Below are positions 50,327 through 62,406 of a DNA stretch of 64,000 nucleotides, one piece after another. The DNA comes from CBDATY01 sp965200445 (GTDB taxonomy: Bacteria > Bacillota_I > Bacilli_A > Mycoplasmatales > Mycoplasmataceae). Every line of letters starts with the position of its first letter. The stretch's first letter is position 1. The translations under genes were made by a program, and so were the position numbers. The DNA lies in assembly GCA_965200445.1 (NCBI GenBank), contig OZ241341.1, positions 124,001 to 188,000 on the forward strand, written 5' to 3'. Below the pieces are notes generated by a model that searched no databases, was not told the origin of the DNA, and saw only the letters and a program-made list of their open reading frames with translations.

Positions 50327-52950
50327 TAGTTTTTCACCTCCCATAAATTTTTTCCAGAGCTAATGTTGACAGGTAATGGCACTTTTAAATGGGTCGACTG
50401 CGTCATACATTTTTCGACTAGTGTTTGAACACGTTCTAGCTCTGATGGAAATACTTCCAACACCAATTCGTCGTGAATTTGTAAAACAAGGTGCGATTTT
50501 AAACTATGAGCCTTCAGCTCTTGGTCAATTCTTACCATAGCAATTTTAATGATATCAGCCGCTAAGCCTTGAATAGGCATATTCACAGCCATTTTAGCGG
50601 CTTGATTACGAACTAATCGAGAATTACTGTGTAAATTCCCTAAATTACGACGCCGCTTATACGCGGTTGTTGCATAACCATGCTTTTCAGCCTGTGCAAC
50701 TAACTTTGTCTTAAGTTTTGCTACCTCAGGATAAGTCTGCTTATAGTTATTGATTAATTTTTTAGCTGTGTCATAAGTTACATTAGCGATTTGCTGCAAA
50801 CGAAAAGGTTTTTCTCCGTACAGCAAAAAAAAGTTTACTGTTTTTGCGATTTGACGTTCATGGTTTGTCACTTTAGTTAAATCACTACCATGGTTAAACA
50901 GCTCAGCAGCGGTTAAGACATGCACATCAGTGCCATTGTGAAAGGCTCCAATTAATTTGGGCTCTCCACTTAAGTGAGCTAAAATTCGTAGCTCAATTTG
51001 CGAATAATCAAAACTCACAAAAACGTTATCAGGCAAACAAGGTACAAATAATTTGCCAATGAAATTAAGGTTGTCACTTTTGACAGCCAAATTTTGCATA
51101 TTGGGATCAACACTAGATAGTCTACCGGTTGCAGTAGCTGCATTTTTAAATATTGTGTGCACCAAATTGTTTTGAAATAAATTTTTTTGCAATCCCTTTA
51201 AATATCTTGTATAAAGGGTTTTTAGTTCCCGCTGCTGCAAAATTAAACTAATCACAGGGTGGGCATCAAGCAAATTTGACAAAGTTCACTTGTCTGTTGA
51301 TCTTTTATTATCCAAAGGCGGAATCTGCAGATCATTGTATAAAGCAGATTGCAATTGTTGTGTGGAATTAATATTAATAGACTGTGGTAAAACTTGATTA
51401 ATAGCAGATTCTACAGCCTGCAACTGACTGCCAGTTTTATGCAATAAAGTTTGTAGCAGCTGGGTATTAATCTGAATGCCTGATCACTCCATATCAGCTA
51501 AAACAAAACTGCACGGCAACTCAGCAGTATCGTACAGCTCCTTGACTTGTTGAGCCTGCATTAAGGTAGACAATTTTGCAAATAATTGCGCCAGATAGTA
51601 AACTTTACTACTTAAATATTGCAACAGTTCATCTTGGGAGATAAGTTGCTTAGCCCATCTTTTATTGCCATAAAAATCCTTGTGTGACATCAATTGTGTC
51701 TGGCAAAAATAATTGATGTGCTCGGTTATATCGTCACCTAAACTAGAATCCACCAAATAACCCATAACCATCACATCATCACTTATGCCCGCAATTGCAA
51801 CATTATCTCTGCGAGCAAAATTAATTAATGCTTTAGCATTGAACACAATTTTTTTAGAGTCAGCACTGCTCAGAAAATGAATAAAAGCTTCATCTTGAAT
51901 AGCCAAATTCCAGTCAAGCATGTAGCAACCCTTTTGGTTGCTAACGATTACCCCAATCGGCTTAGCCCGAAAATAATTATAATTATCAAGTTCTAAGTAG
52001 ATATAGCTAACATTATCATTAAATTGTGGTGTTCATTTAGAGATGATTTGCGCTGAAGGCACATCCACAGGAGGTACTTCTTTGAGCAGGCTTTTAAAAC
52101 CATATTTTTGAAAAAAATTTTTTGTTTGATTCTCGTGCATGCTTAATTCAGTAAAAGGTAGCACCTGCTCAACATCAACATCAACACAAAGTTGGGTTAA
52201 CTGTTTAAACAAGGCCATGTCAGATTTACCATTATTAATTAAATTATGCAAACGTGGTTTCAGGCTACTTAAATTATTTAATATATTCTCGACTGTTTCG
52301 TACTCCGCAATGAGAGCTTGAGCACCCTTCTCCCCAATCCCTTTTACCCCTTTGATATTATCACTTGGGTCACCCGCAATGGCTTTATAGTCAACCATGT
52401 ACTTGGGTTCAAAATTATATTTTGAGGTAAAAGCTGCTTTATCCATAATATTTAAGTTACTCACACCTCTTGCTGGTAGCAACATGCGTGTATGCGGATT
52501 AATTAGCTGCATTAAATCTTTATCAGAGCTTAGAATATCCACTACAAAACCTTGCTGATTAGCAGTCTTGGCTAGAGAAGCAATTAGGTCATCTGCTTCA
52601 TAATCAGGGTTGTCAATGAGTTTGATATTGGCGGCGTGCAAAAATTCTTTCACTAGAGGAATTTGCTGAATTAATTCTATTGGAGTGGGCTTGCGATGGG
52701 CTTTGTAGTCAGCAAATTGTTTGTGGCGCCACGTTTTACGACCTTTATCAAAAGCAACGATGATATCGTAATACTGCCCTTGCTGCACCAAAGTATTTAG
52801 CATCCGCACAAAACTATACAGACCGTTCACCACTTGCCCATCAGGACTAGTTAACAGGGTATTACTGTAAAAAGTTGCATAAAAACCTCTAAATAGTAAG
52901 CCGTGTCCATCGACTAATAAAATTTTTTGACTAAAATTGTGGTCTGCCAT
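50326..52950 (-). CDS. polA: DNA polymerase I
   Basis: Family A polymerase of 874 residues. The 5'-nuclease domain is at residues 1-300 (ILLVDGHGLLFRGFYATF, ADDLIASLA, DNIKGVKGIGEKGA). The polymerase domain has motif A FVSFDYSQIELRILAHLSG, motif B around RQIAKTVNFFLLYG and motif C VLQIHDELVLEV. The middle domain seems to have lost 3'-5' proofreading: the expected D-x-E is replaced by L-x-L around IYLELDNYN. TGA Trp is frequent. ATG 52948-52950 follows the dnaE stop by 1 bp. It is coupled to mutM for repair. Confidence 0.96.
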
Positions 52951-52951
52951 T

Positions 52952-55900
52952 CTAGGTAAGGGTCTCCATTTCATTTACAATACAGCTTAGTTTATCTTTA
53001 TATAACTGCACTCTCACCAAGCACATCACAAAACTATTACTTTTAATTATAGAGGCATATTTTTCATACTGACTAGCAAAAACCACTAAGTTGATTTTGC
53101 TAGTCTCATCTTCTACTTCCAAAAAGCACATTTGGCGGCCTTTGCTATCAGAGTGAGTACGGATTGATGTAATGCACCCAATTAAATTACACGTTTGATT
53201 AGGCTTCACATCCTTAATTAACTGAGTTTTACTAGTAAGGGCGTACTTCTTGCGGAGATAATTAACGGGATGATTTTTAATGTAAAAGCCATAACAATGG
53301 CCTTCTGCCCGCATCTCCTCAGCAGCTAAACTGTCCCGCTGGAGTAAATTTGGTTGGGGCGCTAAGGACTGCTGAAATGAGGTCTTCCCCTTTTGGGTAA
53401 TAGTTATCACTTCAATGTAATTAGCTATCACCGCATAGTTAGCATACAGCATGGTGCGATTGATGCCAAAACAATCCAAAGCACCGCTGTAGCATAAAGC
53501 ATAAAATGTTTGTTTATTTAAATATTTGTAATAGGTGCGAATAAAAAAATCAAAAATATCTTGGTACGGACCATTGGTGCGATAATCTTCGCACATGTAA
53601 TTAGCAAACACGGGACCAATTTGTTTAATAATTAACAATGGCAAATACAAAGTGTTGCCATGGCTAGTATATACAAGTTGCGGATGGTTAACAGACGGTA
53701 AATTAATTTGCATATTAAAGCGTTGAGCTTCTAGCAAGTAACTGTGCGAACGATACTCACCACCAATCACGCTGTTCAGAAGTGCTGTGCAAAATTGTGG
53801 GTAATAATTAGCTTTAAAAAAGGCCATTCAATACCCAATCATTGAGTAAGCTACTGCATGCGAACGATTAAAACCATAACTAGCAAATTTATAAATTAAA
53901 CTTCAAATTTTTTGTGCTTGTTCAACATTGTGGTTTAACTTTTGAGCACCTTGGAAGAAATCTGCTTTTGCCGACTCCATTCAAGCTAAGTCTTTTTTAG
54001 CCATAGCTCTTCTCAAAACATCAGCTTTTGCTAATGAGAAGCCAGCATAAGCAACAGCAATTAGCATTACTTGTTCTTGAAAAATAATAATGCCGTTCGT
54101 GGGTCGTAAAATGCTGTTTAATTCTGGAGGTCATTTTGGTCAGGGAATTTCATGGTTTCGCAGTTTGATATATTGATGAATATTGCTTTGTGGGCCTGGT
54201 CGATAAATAGAAGAGGTTACCACAATATCTTCGAGCGAATTCACCTGCATTAACTGTAAAACATTGGTCATACCAGCTGATTCCAGCTGAAAAATTCCCT
54301 GTGTGTACCCTGCTCTCAATAAACTGAAAGTGCGCTGATTATTCAAAGGAATTTTAAGCAGCTGTACCTTTTTATTTAGTTTACGTGAAACTTCATCACA
54401 AATATTGTGCAGGATAGACAAATTTCTTAACCCTAAAATATCCATTTTGACTAGTCCTAGATAATCCAGGCTGTACATATCCCATTGTGTCTTAAAAACA
54501 CCTTCCAACCCTGCCATAATGGGTGTGTAATTATCCAAAGGTTTTTGAGTAATAATAATTCCTGCAGCGTGGGTTCCTGGTTGTCTGGGTAATCCGATCA
54601 AAGCCCTAGCAATGGCAAATAAATCAGGATAGTGGTCCATGTAGTATTCTAAGATAGCGTGTTTATTTTGATCTGCTGATTTAAGCTTAACTAAATCATC
54701 ACTAATTAACTGACAAATATCATTAATTTCACTCAAATCAATGCCTAGAATTCTACCTACATCGCGAATGGCCATTTTGGCACCAATGGTTTGAAAAGTA
54801 TTAATATAAGCAACATGGTCAGCACCATATTTCTCCACAAGATAAAAAATAATTTTTTCACGATAGCGATCTTCAATATCCACATCAATATCAGGTAAAC
54901 TTTGCCGTTCCGAGCTCAAAAACCTTTCGAATAAAAGGTTGTAAGCGATGGGGTCAATGTCAGTTATCCCAAGTGCGTAACTCACCAAACTGCCAGCAGC
55001 AGAACCCCTACCAGGCCCCACTAATATACCAAGCGCTTTGGCCGCTTTAACATAGTCGTGAACAACTAAAAAGTAATCTTCAAAGTGTTTATCTGCGATA
55101 ACAGCCAGCTCAGATTCTAAGCGTTTTTTATATTGGTCAAAGTTAGTTTGAGACACCCGGTTGTGCAAACCATCAAAACACAGTTGCCGTAAAAAAGTGG
55201 CAGCTGGTAACTGGTTTGGTGTTTTATAAATCATAAAATTGTCTTTAAAATTAAAAGGCTGTAATTCAAGATTACAGTGAGCCGCAATATAAGCCTGGTT
55301 ATTTTTGATAGCAGCAGGTAGTTGTGGGCTTTGATCTAACGAACAATTGACCGCATTGGAATCTTTAACAGCATCGTGGTTGCCCTGGCGCAGGTTGTTT
55401 AGAACTTTAATAGCTGCGTCATTGCTAGCATCAAATTGGTAGACCTCTGGGAACCAAACCATTTTGGCAGCAGCAATATTACTACCATACAACTTAATAT
55501 CTTCGACAGAAGTAATCCCTCAAAACCATTCCAACCCTAATTTTTGCAGATCATGTTTGATTTGGGCTACCTTATTTGCACTTGCTTCATTCAGCATAAT
55601 TACCACAAAATTATCACGGGCAGCTTGACACCAATCCTCTCAAGATAGTGATTCTTTAGCATCGGTTTGTAGTTGGGAGGCTATTTGCATAATTAATTTA
55701 TACCCTGATGCATTACGAGCTATTAAAGCAATTTTAATCCGATCATTTTCAAAACTAGCAGTGCCCTGAATCCCTAAAATTGGTTTAATGTTGTGCTGCA
55801 GGCAAGCCTGATAAAAATTAATGTGCCCAAACAAATTATTATTATCAATTACACTAAGTCATGGCGTTTGTTTATTCAAGCCTCATTTGATGTAATCTGG

Positions 55901-55954
55901 GATTTTAATGACTGACTCTAATAAACTAAAGCAGGTTTTAACATTCAGCAACAT
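52952..55954 (-). CDS. dnaE: DNA polymerase III alpha subunit DnaE
   Basis: Family C polymerase of 1000 residues. An N-terminal PHP domain begins TCFSLLESVIK, where the usual metal ligands look degraded. The catalytic region is LVGPGRGSAAGSLVSYAL with PDIDVDIEDRYREK, carrying the three aspartates. Then come FNRSHAVAYSMIGYW and a C-terminal OB-fold (VNLIGCITSIRTHSD start is CNLIGCITS). TGA Trp occurs throughout. It ends TAG 52952-52954. With PolC (not in this window) it replicates the chromosome. It is 3 bp after ezrA in the opposite sense of coordinates and heads dnaE-polA-mutM. Confidence 0.95.
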
Positions 55955-55957
55955 TGT

Positions 55958-57646
55958 TTATTTAACTATCCCCTTGCTAAACAGCATTTTTTGTGATTCC
56001 ATTAGCACATCCAGAAATAGTTGTTGCTCATATTTTTCATACATAAGATCAATTGTGTGCTGAATATTTGGCATTTTATCGCCACTCGCCGCATTTCACT
56101 TCACAAAATAATTAATGACTTCCGTGCAAAGCATTTTTAGTTGCAAATAATTTTTTAAATCAGCAAAAAACTTTTTCACTTCTTCATAAACGTTTTGGAT
56201 TTCTAAACGGGTCGATTCTTGAATTTGGTTTGCCGTCAGTTGAACATTACTTTGCATGGTGCTCAATTTTTCAATAATACTGTTACCTCTGTCAATAAAC
56301 CCTTGTGAGCTTAGTTTTCATTCGCTGCTTTTTAATGTATTTAAACAAAAATGCATCATAGCCTGATAGCTCTGAATCTCAAAAATATGACTTTGGGTTT
56401 TGATTAAAAAATTGTCAATATTGCTTAACAAAACAGCAAACCGTTTAGTTCAGTCCAGGGTAAATTGAACCAACTCGAGAAGGCTATTGCGCTTGGCCAA
56501 AACAGTTTTATCACTCATCGGTTGCAAGGACTCATAATCATTAATATCTAATAATGCTTTCTTAATGCTGACATAATCATTATTGCATTGTTTATACTCA
56601 TTCAAAATAGCAACATCAACAGATAGAGCTTCTGTACCTAATTTAGTCAATTGGGTGGTAATGTTATTTCACATATGGGTGATGGCGTTCATGTTTTCGT
56701 TAAACAAATTAAGGTCATTTTGCAGTTCTTTAAAATGCATTAATTGTTGGGACTCTTCACACTGTACTTTGTAAATCAAACTTAAAATGTCATTGGTTTG
56801 CTTTGCGGCTTTGCGATATTGCAAACTAAACAATTGCTTTTTGATATCTTCCTGAGTGGTGTTGTATTGACTAAGCGCAGGATAAATCGTAATTTTCTTT
56901 GGTTGAAAACTCGCAATTTGTTCGGGAATTCATTTACTAGCTAAAGCATATGTGTAGGGAACAGCATCAACTAATTCAATGAGAATAAGCAAAAAGTGGT
57001 GGATGTTTTTCATTAATTTTGCACACCCATCGTAATCACCGCTGTGCAACAACTGCTCTAGGTTAGCAAAAAACGCCAGCCCTTTAGTTCGCAGATTGTT
57101 AAGCTCATCTTTGGCAATAATATGCCCTTTTACCAAGCCTTGCAATCCTTGCAAGAGCTTTTGGTAAACTATTTTGTATTCATGAGCTGTTCTTAAAATA
57201 GACTGATCATTCAATAGATATAGCATCATATCCGCATACAACTTCTGCCATTTTTCTTTTAAGCTAGTATAGTTTTTCACCCAATGCTGCATTTGGACCA
57301 AGTTGACAAAGTTCACCTTATCTAATAATTCAATATACTGACGATTAAAATTAGACCCTTGTTGCAAAATGCCTAAATACCGAGCTTGCAGATTTAAAAA
57401 CTGATGATATAAATTCTGGTTCTTAATAATTTGCAACAACCGGCGTTGCCCTATTTGAATAGGGGTTTTGAAAATGACCTCAATTTGCTCCAAGGCTTTG
57501 TTAATGTACTTTTTTTGCAATCTAATCACAAACAAGTACCCTAATAAGCCAATGGTCAAAAAAGTAGTAAAGCAGCCCAAAACTAGCATAGCAATATGCA
57601 AAGGGTCGTTGGTAATGTTATTGGCAAATACAGAATAAAATTTCAT
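55958..57646 (-). CDS. ezrA: EzrA-like septation ring regulator
   Basis: Protein of 562 residues with one N-terminal membrane helix (about residues 17-39, LHIAMLVLGCFTTFLTIGLL) and a long helical, coiled-coil rich remainder. The length, topology and segments such as YINKALEQIEVIFKTPI and YNTTQEDIKKQL match EzrA, which restrains FtsZ in Firmicutes. The sequence signal is weak, so the assignment leans on topology and length. TGA Trp at 56447 and 56927. I chose ATG 57644-57646; an upstream TTG at 57673 is in frame. It lies 4 bp before dnaE. Confidence 0.7.
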
Positions 57647-57688
57647 CTTAGATTTATTGTAAATAATTTTCAACCAGGGCGGTAATAA

Positions 57689-57717
57689 TTGTTTTTTTTT
57701 AACATTTTAGTTATAAT
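57689..57717 (+). promoter_or_regulatory. Promoter of rpsD
   Basis: TTGTTT (57689-57694), 17-bp spacer, TATAAT (57712-57717). The ATG is about 60 bp downstream. Confidence 0.55.
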
Positions 57718-57778
57718 TTTTTAGCATTTATTTAATTATCATTAGCAATACAATCAGCTCAAAAGGCAACCATTATAC

Positions 57779-58396
57779 ATGTCTCGTTATACAGCCAGCA
57801 TCTTTAAAAAATCTCGTCAGTACGGTATCTCTCTGCTAGAAAATAATAAAGAATTTAGCAAAGGAAAAAAACGCAGTTACCGCCCAGGACAGCACGGGAA
57901 CAGCAGGCGTCGTAAGCTTAGTTCTTATGGTCAACAATCAAGAGAAAAGCAAAAGTTACGCTTTTTATACGGCTTAACTGAAAAACAATTTAGAAACACA
58001 TTCCTTAAAGCTAAAAAAATGAGTGGAATTTTAGGAACTAATTTTTTAATCAGCCTTGAATCCCGCTTAGACAATATTTGCTATCGTTTAGGTTTCAGTC
58101 CTACTCGTGCAGGTGCTCGTCAAATGGTTAACCACGGACATGTTTTGGTTAACAACAAAAAGGTCGATATCCCTTCTTACATAGTGCAAATTAATGACAC
58201 TATTACCCTAAAAGACAAAGTTCAAAAAAACCCTTTATTAAGGCAAAGCTTAGATGCACAAGTTGGGGTAGCAGAATACCTTGAATTTGACACCAAAACG
58301 ATGACTGGCAAATTTCTTCGTTATCCTGAAAGAACTGAGCTAAACCAAGAAATAAACGAAAACCTCATTGTCGAATGATATAACCGCTTAATTTAA
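57779..58396 (+). CDS. rpsD: 30S ribosomal protein S4
   Basis: Ribosomal protein S4 of 205 residues. It starts MSRYTASIFKKSRQYGIS, has YRPGQHGNSRRRKLSSYG, and an S4 RNA-binding domain (LESRLDNICYRLGFS, ARQMVNHGHVLVN). The standard code stops at TGA 58376-58378, but with UGA as Trp the chain ends WYNRLI, restoring the conserved IVEYYxR-like end. This is a clear local proof of UGA decoding in a highly conserved protein. Confidence 0.97.
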
Positions 58397-58406
58397 AGCT
58401 ACCGCA

Positions 58407-59909
58407 ATGGCTCTCTCATTTAAAAAATATAATTTCCGCTTGCCTAACACGCTCGTAATTATGTTTTTTTTAATTTTGCTAGCTATTTTGGCGACCTGAA
58501 TTTTACACGCTACAGGGGTGAAAACCCTTGTAAAAAACCCTGACACTGGTCAGATGCAATATCAGAAAATCCAAGAACTCGGCATTTTAGATTTATTCTA
58601 TGCTGGTATTAAGGGCTTTATTAAACAGGCAGGATTAATCTTTTTTGTTATGAGCATTGGGGCTTTTATTTACATTACGATTGAGTCCCAAGCATTAGAT
58701 GCTTTTTCCCAAGCGTGTGGACGCAAATTTAAAAATCGCTCTTTATGACTGATTCCTATTTTTATGCTGTTCTTTTCATTAATTGGGACCACAGAAACAT
58801 TAGGGGAAGAAAAAATTCCACTATATGTTGTCATCATTCCCATTTTTATGTTGGCTGGGTTTGATAAAATGACAGGCTTTTTGGTTCTGATGGTAGGCGC
58901 TGGTATTGGCTGTATGGGGGCAACAATAAGTCCTTTTGTTGTCAATATTGCCTTTCAAGCTTCCAAAGAGGTTTTTCCTAGTGGGAACTTACCTTATAGT
59001 GATGGTTTAATATGAAGAATTATAGGATATATCACTTTTGTAGTGATTGCTACATTGTATGTCATGTACTACGCTTATAGAGTGCAAAAGGATCAAACTA
59101 AATCAATCACCTATCAAACCTATGAAGAAGATAAAAAATATTTTCTAAAAAACGCCAATCCCGATCTAGCTTTTAGCACTCGCCACAAATGAATCATTGC
59201 TATATTTTTTATTACTTTTATGGTGATGGTTGGTTACCTTATTAATTGAGACTCTATTTTTAACACTGACATTTTTCAAAATGCTGGCACCTGGTTAAAC
59301 CAAAATATTCCTTATATTACAGCATATATTCCTGGCATTGGGCACGGGCAACTGAGCAGTACAGTGCCTTTGTTCATCATAGCGGCCATAGTGGTTGGTG
59401 TGATCAGTAAATCTAGTTATGACAAAATCGTAAACCAGTTGATAAAGGGTAGTAAAAATATTTTAAGCTTAGCTCTTATTATTTCAGCAGCGACAGGGAT
59501 TGGGGTTGTCTTACAAAGCAGTCACATTAATAGTCTTATTATCGAAAGTGTCGCTCCGCAAATTAAAAGTCTAAACACTGCTGCTTTAATGGTCATCTTA
59601 TTTTTACTATTTCTGCCTATATCGGTGTTAATTCCCTCTACTTCCGGTATGATATACACCGTTTTTCCTGTGGTGAGTGGGGTAGTGGGGGCTAAGAATG
59701 TCCCTGGAGTGATTGATGCCGCCGCCTGAGCTAATGGCTTAGTCAACCTTATCTCCCCTACTTCTTTTATTTTAATGACAGCATTATCGGTCTCCAAACT
59801 TGAATACCCATTATTGGCGAAGGCTATTTGGCCATTATTTGTTATCTTAATGCTAGTATCGATTGCTTTACTAGCAGTGGGTTCTATGTTTAATCCACAG
59901 ATTTTTTAA
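58407..59909 (+). CDS. YfcC family carrier
   Basis: Polytopic membrane protein of 500 residues with 11-13 membrane segments. The pattern fits the YfcC/DcuC-related family: GIGCMGATISPFVVNIAFQ, EEKIPLYVVIIPI, GHGQLSSTVPLFIIA, and the late motif LIPSTSGMIYTVFPVVSG. This family is annotated as C4-dicarboxylate or basic amino-acid transporters; the substrate is unsettled. Many TGA Trp codons. The start is ATG 58407 with no clear ribosome-binding site, 10 bp after rpsD, so it may be coexpressed. Confidence 0.85.
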
Positions 59910-59945
59910 AATTAATAATTTTTTGCTATAATAAAAATCACTAAT

Positions 59946-60035
59946 GGAGCAATACTCAAGTGGTTAAGAGGAGTCCCTGCTAAGGATTTAGGTCGGGCAA
60001 CTGGCGCGAGAGTTCGAATCTCTCTTGCTCCGCCA
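59946..60035 (+). tRNA. trnS: tRNA-Ser (anticodon GCU)
   Basis: Class II tRNA of 90 nt, CCA encoded. Acceptor stem GGAGCAA/TTGCTCC with discriminator G; anticodon arm AGTCC-CTGCTAA-GGATT gives GCU for AGC and AGU. Long variable arm; T-arm GAGAGTTCGAATCTCTC. It stands between the YfcC gene and cls. Confidence 0.97.
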
Positions 60036-60050
60036 TTAAAATTTTGTAAC

Positions 60051-60074
60051 CCTCTCCCAAGAGGTGTTTTTTTT
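60051..60074 (+). terminator. Terminator after tRNA-Ser
   Basis: CCTCT-CCCA-AGAGG hairpin followed by TG and eight T residues. It is short but well placed, 15 bp after the tRNA. Confidence 0.7.
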
Positions 60075-60107
60075 ATTATCATTTTTATTTATTGTAAAAT
60101 AAGTTCA

Positions 60108-61652
60108 ATGAGAAGACCGCTTAAAGTTTTAACAACCCTATTAGTTTTATACCTAATTGCATTCTTAGCTGTAATTGGGGTTTCGGTGGGTCTAAATATT
60201 CGTTTTCTGTATATTTTGATTGCTTTGGAAATTATTTCCATTATTTGTGTAATTGTGCTTATATGCAGTAATAAACTAGCTGATTACAAGCTTTCTTGAA
60301 TTGTCTTTATTGGTTTTGTGCCCATTATTGGCATCACATCATACTTCTTTTTTGGAAGAAGGTACAAGCCCAATCAGGCAGCAGAAAACTACTATCAAAG
60401 TGTCATGGAGCCAATTCGCAAGCATACAGCACTGCAAACCACGAATTTTTTAGCACAATCAAAAATTAATGACCCCATAAGCCAAAAAGTTTTTCAGTGA
60501 AATTACAATACAGACCACATGCCAATTTGGCACGATCAATCTAATACCCATATTTTCACTTCCGGCTCTGGGTTTTTTAGCCAGTTACTCAGAGATATAT
60601 CTGCCGCTCAAAAATATATTTATCTAAATTTTTACATTCTAGAAGATGGTGAAATTTTAGACATGATTAAAGCAGCTTTGATCGAGAGAGCAAAAAGGGG
60701 CGTAAAAATTTATATTATTTATGACCATGCTGGCAGTATCTATTTTTTAAGACAAAAAACTATTAATCTCCTCAGAGAAGCTGGCATTAAAATTGTTAAA
60801 AACGCTCCAATTAACCGATCACTTTTAAAAAGTCGTTTGCATTATCGGATCCATCGCAAAGATGTTGTGATTGATTACAATATTTTTTACACAGGAGGGA
60901 TCAACATTTCTGACCATTGAATTAGCGCATCAAGTCGGCTGGGCTTTTACAATGATTTGCAAATCCGTGTAACGGGTCCATCAGCTATTGTTGTTGCTGC
61001 TATTTTTGCTAAAAATTGATTTATAGCCAGCAAAAAAGAAGAAATTATTGACTTTGCTTTATTCGACCAGTTGCTAAACGGTCATAAAAAATTAACCGAT
61101 AACAATAAATTTTTTACTATCTCCAGGCAAGAACCTAGAGGCAATCATTCCAGTCATAAAACTATATACAAAAGCTTGATTGAAAACGCTAATCATCGTA
61201 TTTTTATTTCCACGCCCTATTTTATCCCGCCGCGCGATATTGTGGAATCTCTCATTGCTGCTGCTGAACGCGGAGTTGATGTGAAAATCTTAATTCCTGG
61301 TATTACCGATAAAGCCTTCATCTTGGATTTAACCAGGCTTTATTGCTTAGATTTATTTCAAGCTGGGGTTAAAATTTATGAGATTAATGGTAGTTTTAAT
61401 CACGGCAAAACTGTTTTGATAGACGATAATATAGTGATCATTGGCAGCACCAATTTTGATTACCGTTCATTTTATATCGATGAGCAAACGATGGCAATCA
61501 TTTCTAACAGTGAACTAAACGCTAATTTTAACGATTGATGGAATTGAAATTGAACTCATGCTACAGCGTGGAGTAAATCAGTTCTTAGTGAAAAAAACAT
61601 TTTTTATATCAGTTTATTACGCTTGTTTAAAATATTTGCTCCGATGGCATAA
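60108..61652 (+). CDS. cls: Cardiolipin synthase
   Basis: Phospholipase D superfamily enzyme of 514 residues, which joins phosphatidylglycerol molecules to form cardiolipin. Two or three N-terminal membrane helices (residues 8-70) are followed by two HKD motifs: HRKDVVIDYN with IFYTGGINISDHW, and HGKTVLIDDN with VIIGSTNFDYRS. TGA Trp occurs in many places. It ends TAA 61650-61652. The length matches Cls of Firmicutes. The ATG follows the tRNA terminator, and TAAAAT eleven bases upstream may be the -10. Confidence 0.95.
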
Positions 61653-61728
61653 CATTTATTTGATTATTTTATATAATTGAAAAGATAGTTATCAAATTTA
61701 GTCAAAAATATTGAAGTTCAATTACAAC

Positions 61729-62382
61729 ATGGGTAGATGAGACAATTTAGCTGAGTGGTGAGCACGCAAAAATGCTGAGCTGGAAAATAAAAATGAAATC
61801 GCTGATGAAACCACAGAAGAACTAGATTACCTTCTATACAAAAACAACAAACGTTACAAGATTCAAACGGTGCACAGTTGAAGACGACGCAGTACTAAAA
61901 AAATCCTTAATTTTCTTAAAAATCAGCACATCACAGAGTTTTTGTTTTACACATTTAATGATAATATTATGCACATTCTCGAGTACGGTATTTCCCCATG
62001 GGGGGCGTGACTTGACTCAAAAGGCAACAAAAGATATCCAACTTCTTTTTTAGAACACAAAAAGACTCTTGATTTAGAATTATCGACCAGCAACCGGGCT
62101 TACCTATGAGAATGAATTAGTAAGAATGACATTAATCCTAGTAAAATTGCTATTATTTCGATTAATATTAACGAACTGTTCAATGGTACAGTCAATAATT
62201 GACAGTGAAACCCTCTGACCAAGCTTATTACTATTGATGAACCTGTGCCAGTCAATGCAATCAACTGAATTCTGCTCAAAAACTTTACTCGCATTAATCA
62301 AGCTAAAAAATATATTCAAAATAATCGTCTAACCATCAAACTTTATTTTGGCGAAGAAGGATCAATTGAAGACGAAACCTAA
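61729..62382 (+). CDS. Hypothetical protein, possibly ADP-ribosyltransferase-like
   Basis: Protein of 217 residues, seen only when TGA is Trp (at least 10 TGA codons, two of them WGAW and LWEW). I do not recognise the family firmly. It is Trp-rich and charged at the N-terminus (MGRWDNLAEWWARKNAEL). The middle, EFLFYTFNDNIMHILEYGIS, resembles the N-terminal NAD-binding helix of DarT/DUF4433 ADP-ribosyltransferases (a pattern H/Y-F-T-x-x-N-I-x-x-I-L-x-x-G-I), and AIISININELFNG could be a beta strand as in that fold. This is a weak similarity, and no macrodomain antitoxin gene (darG) is next to it. An upstream TATAAT (61672-61677) may be the promoter. It is 25 bp before proS. Confidence 0.6.
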
Positions 62383-62406
62383 GATGGCATACTAGGAGTT
62401 TAAACT

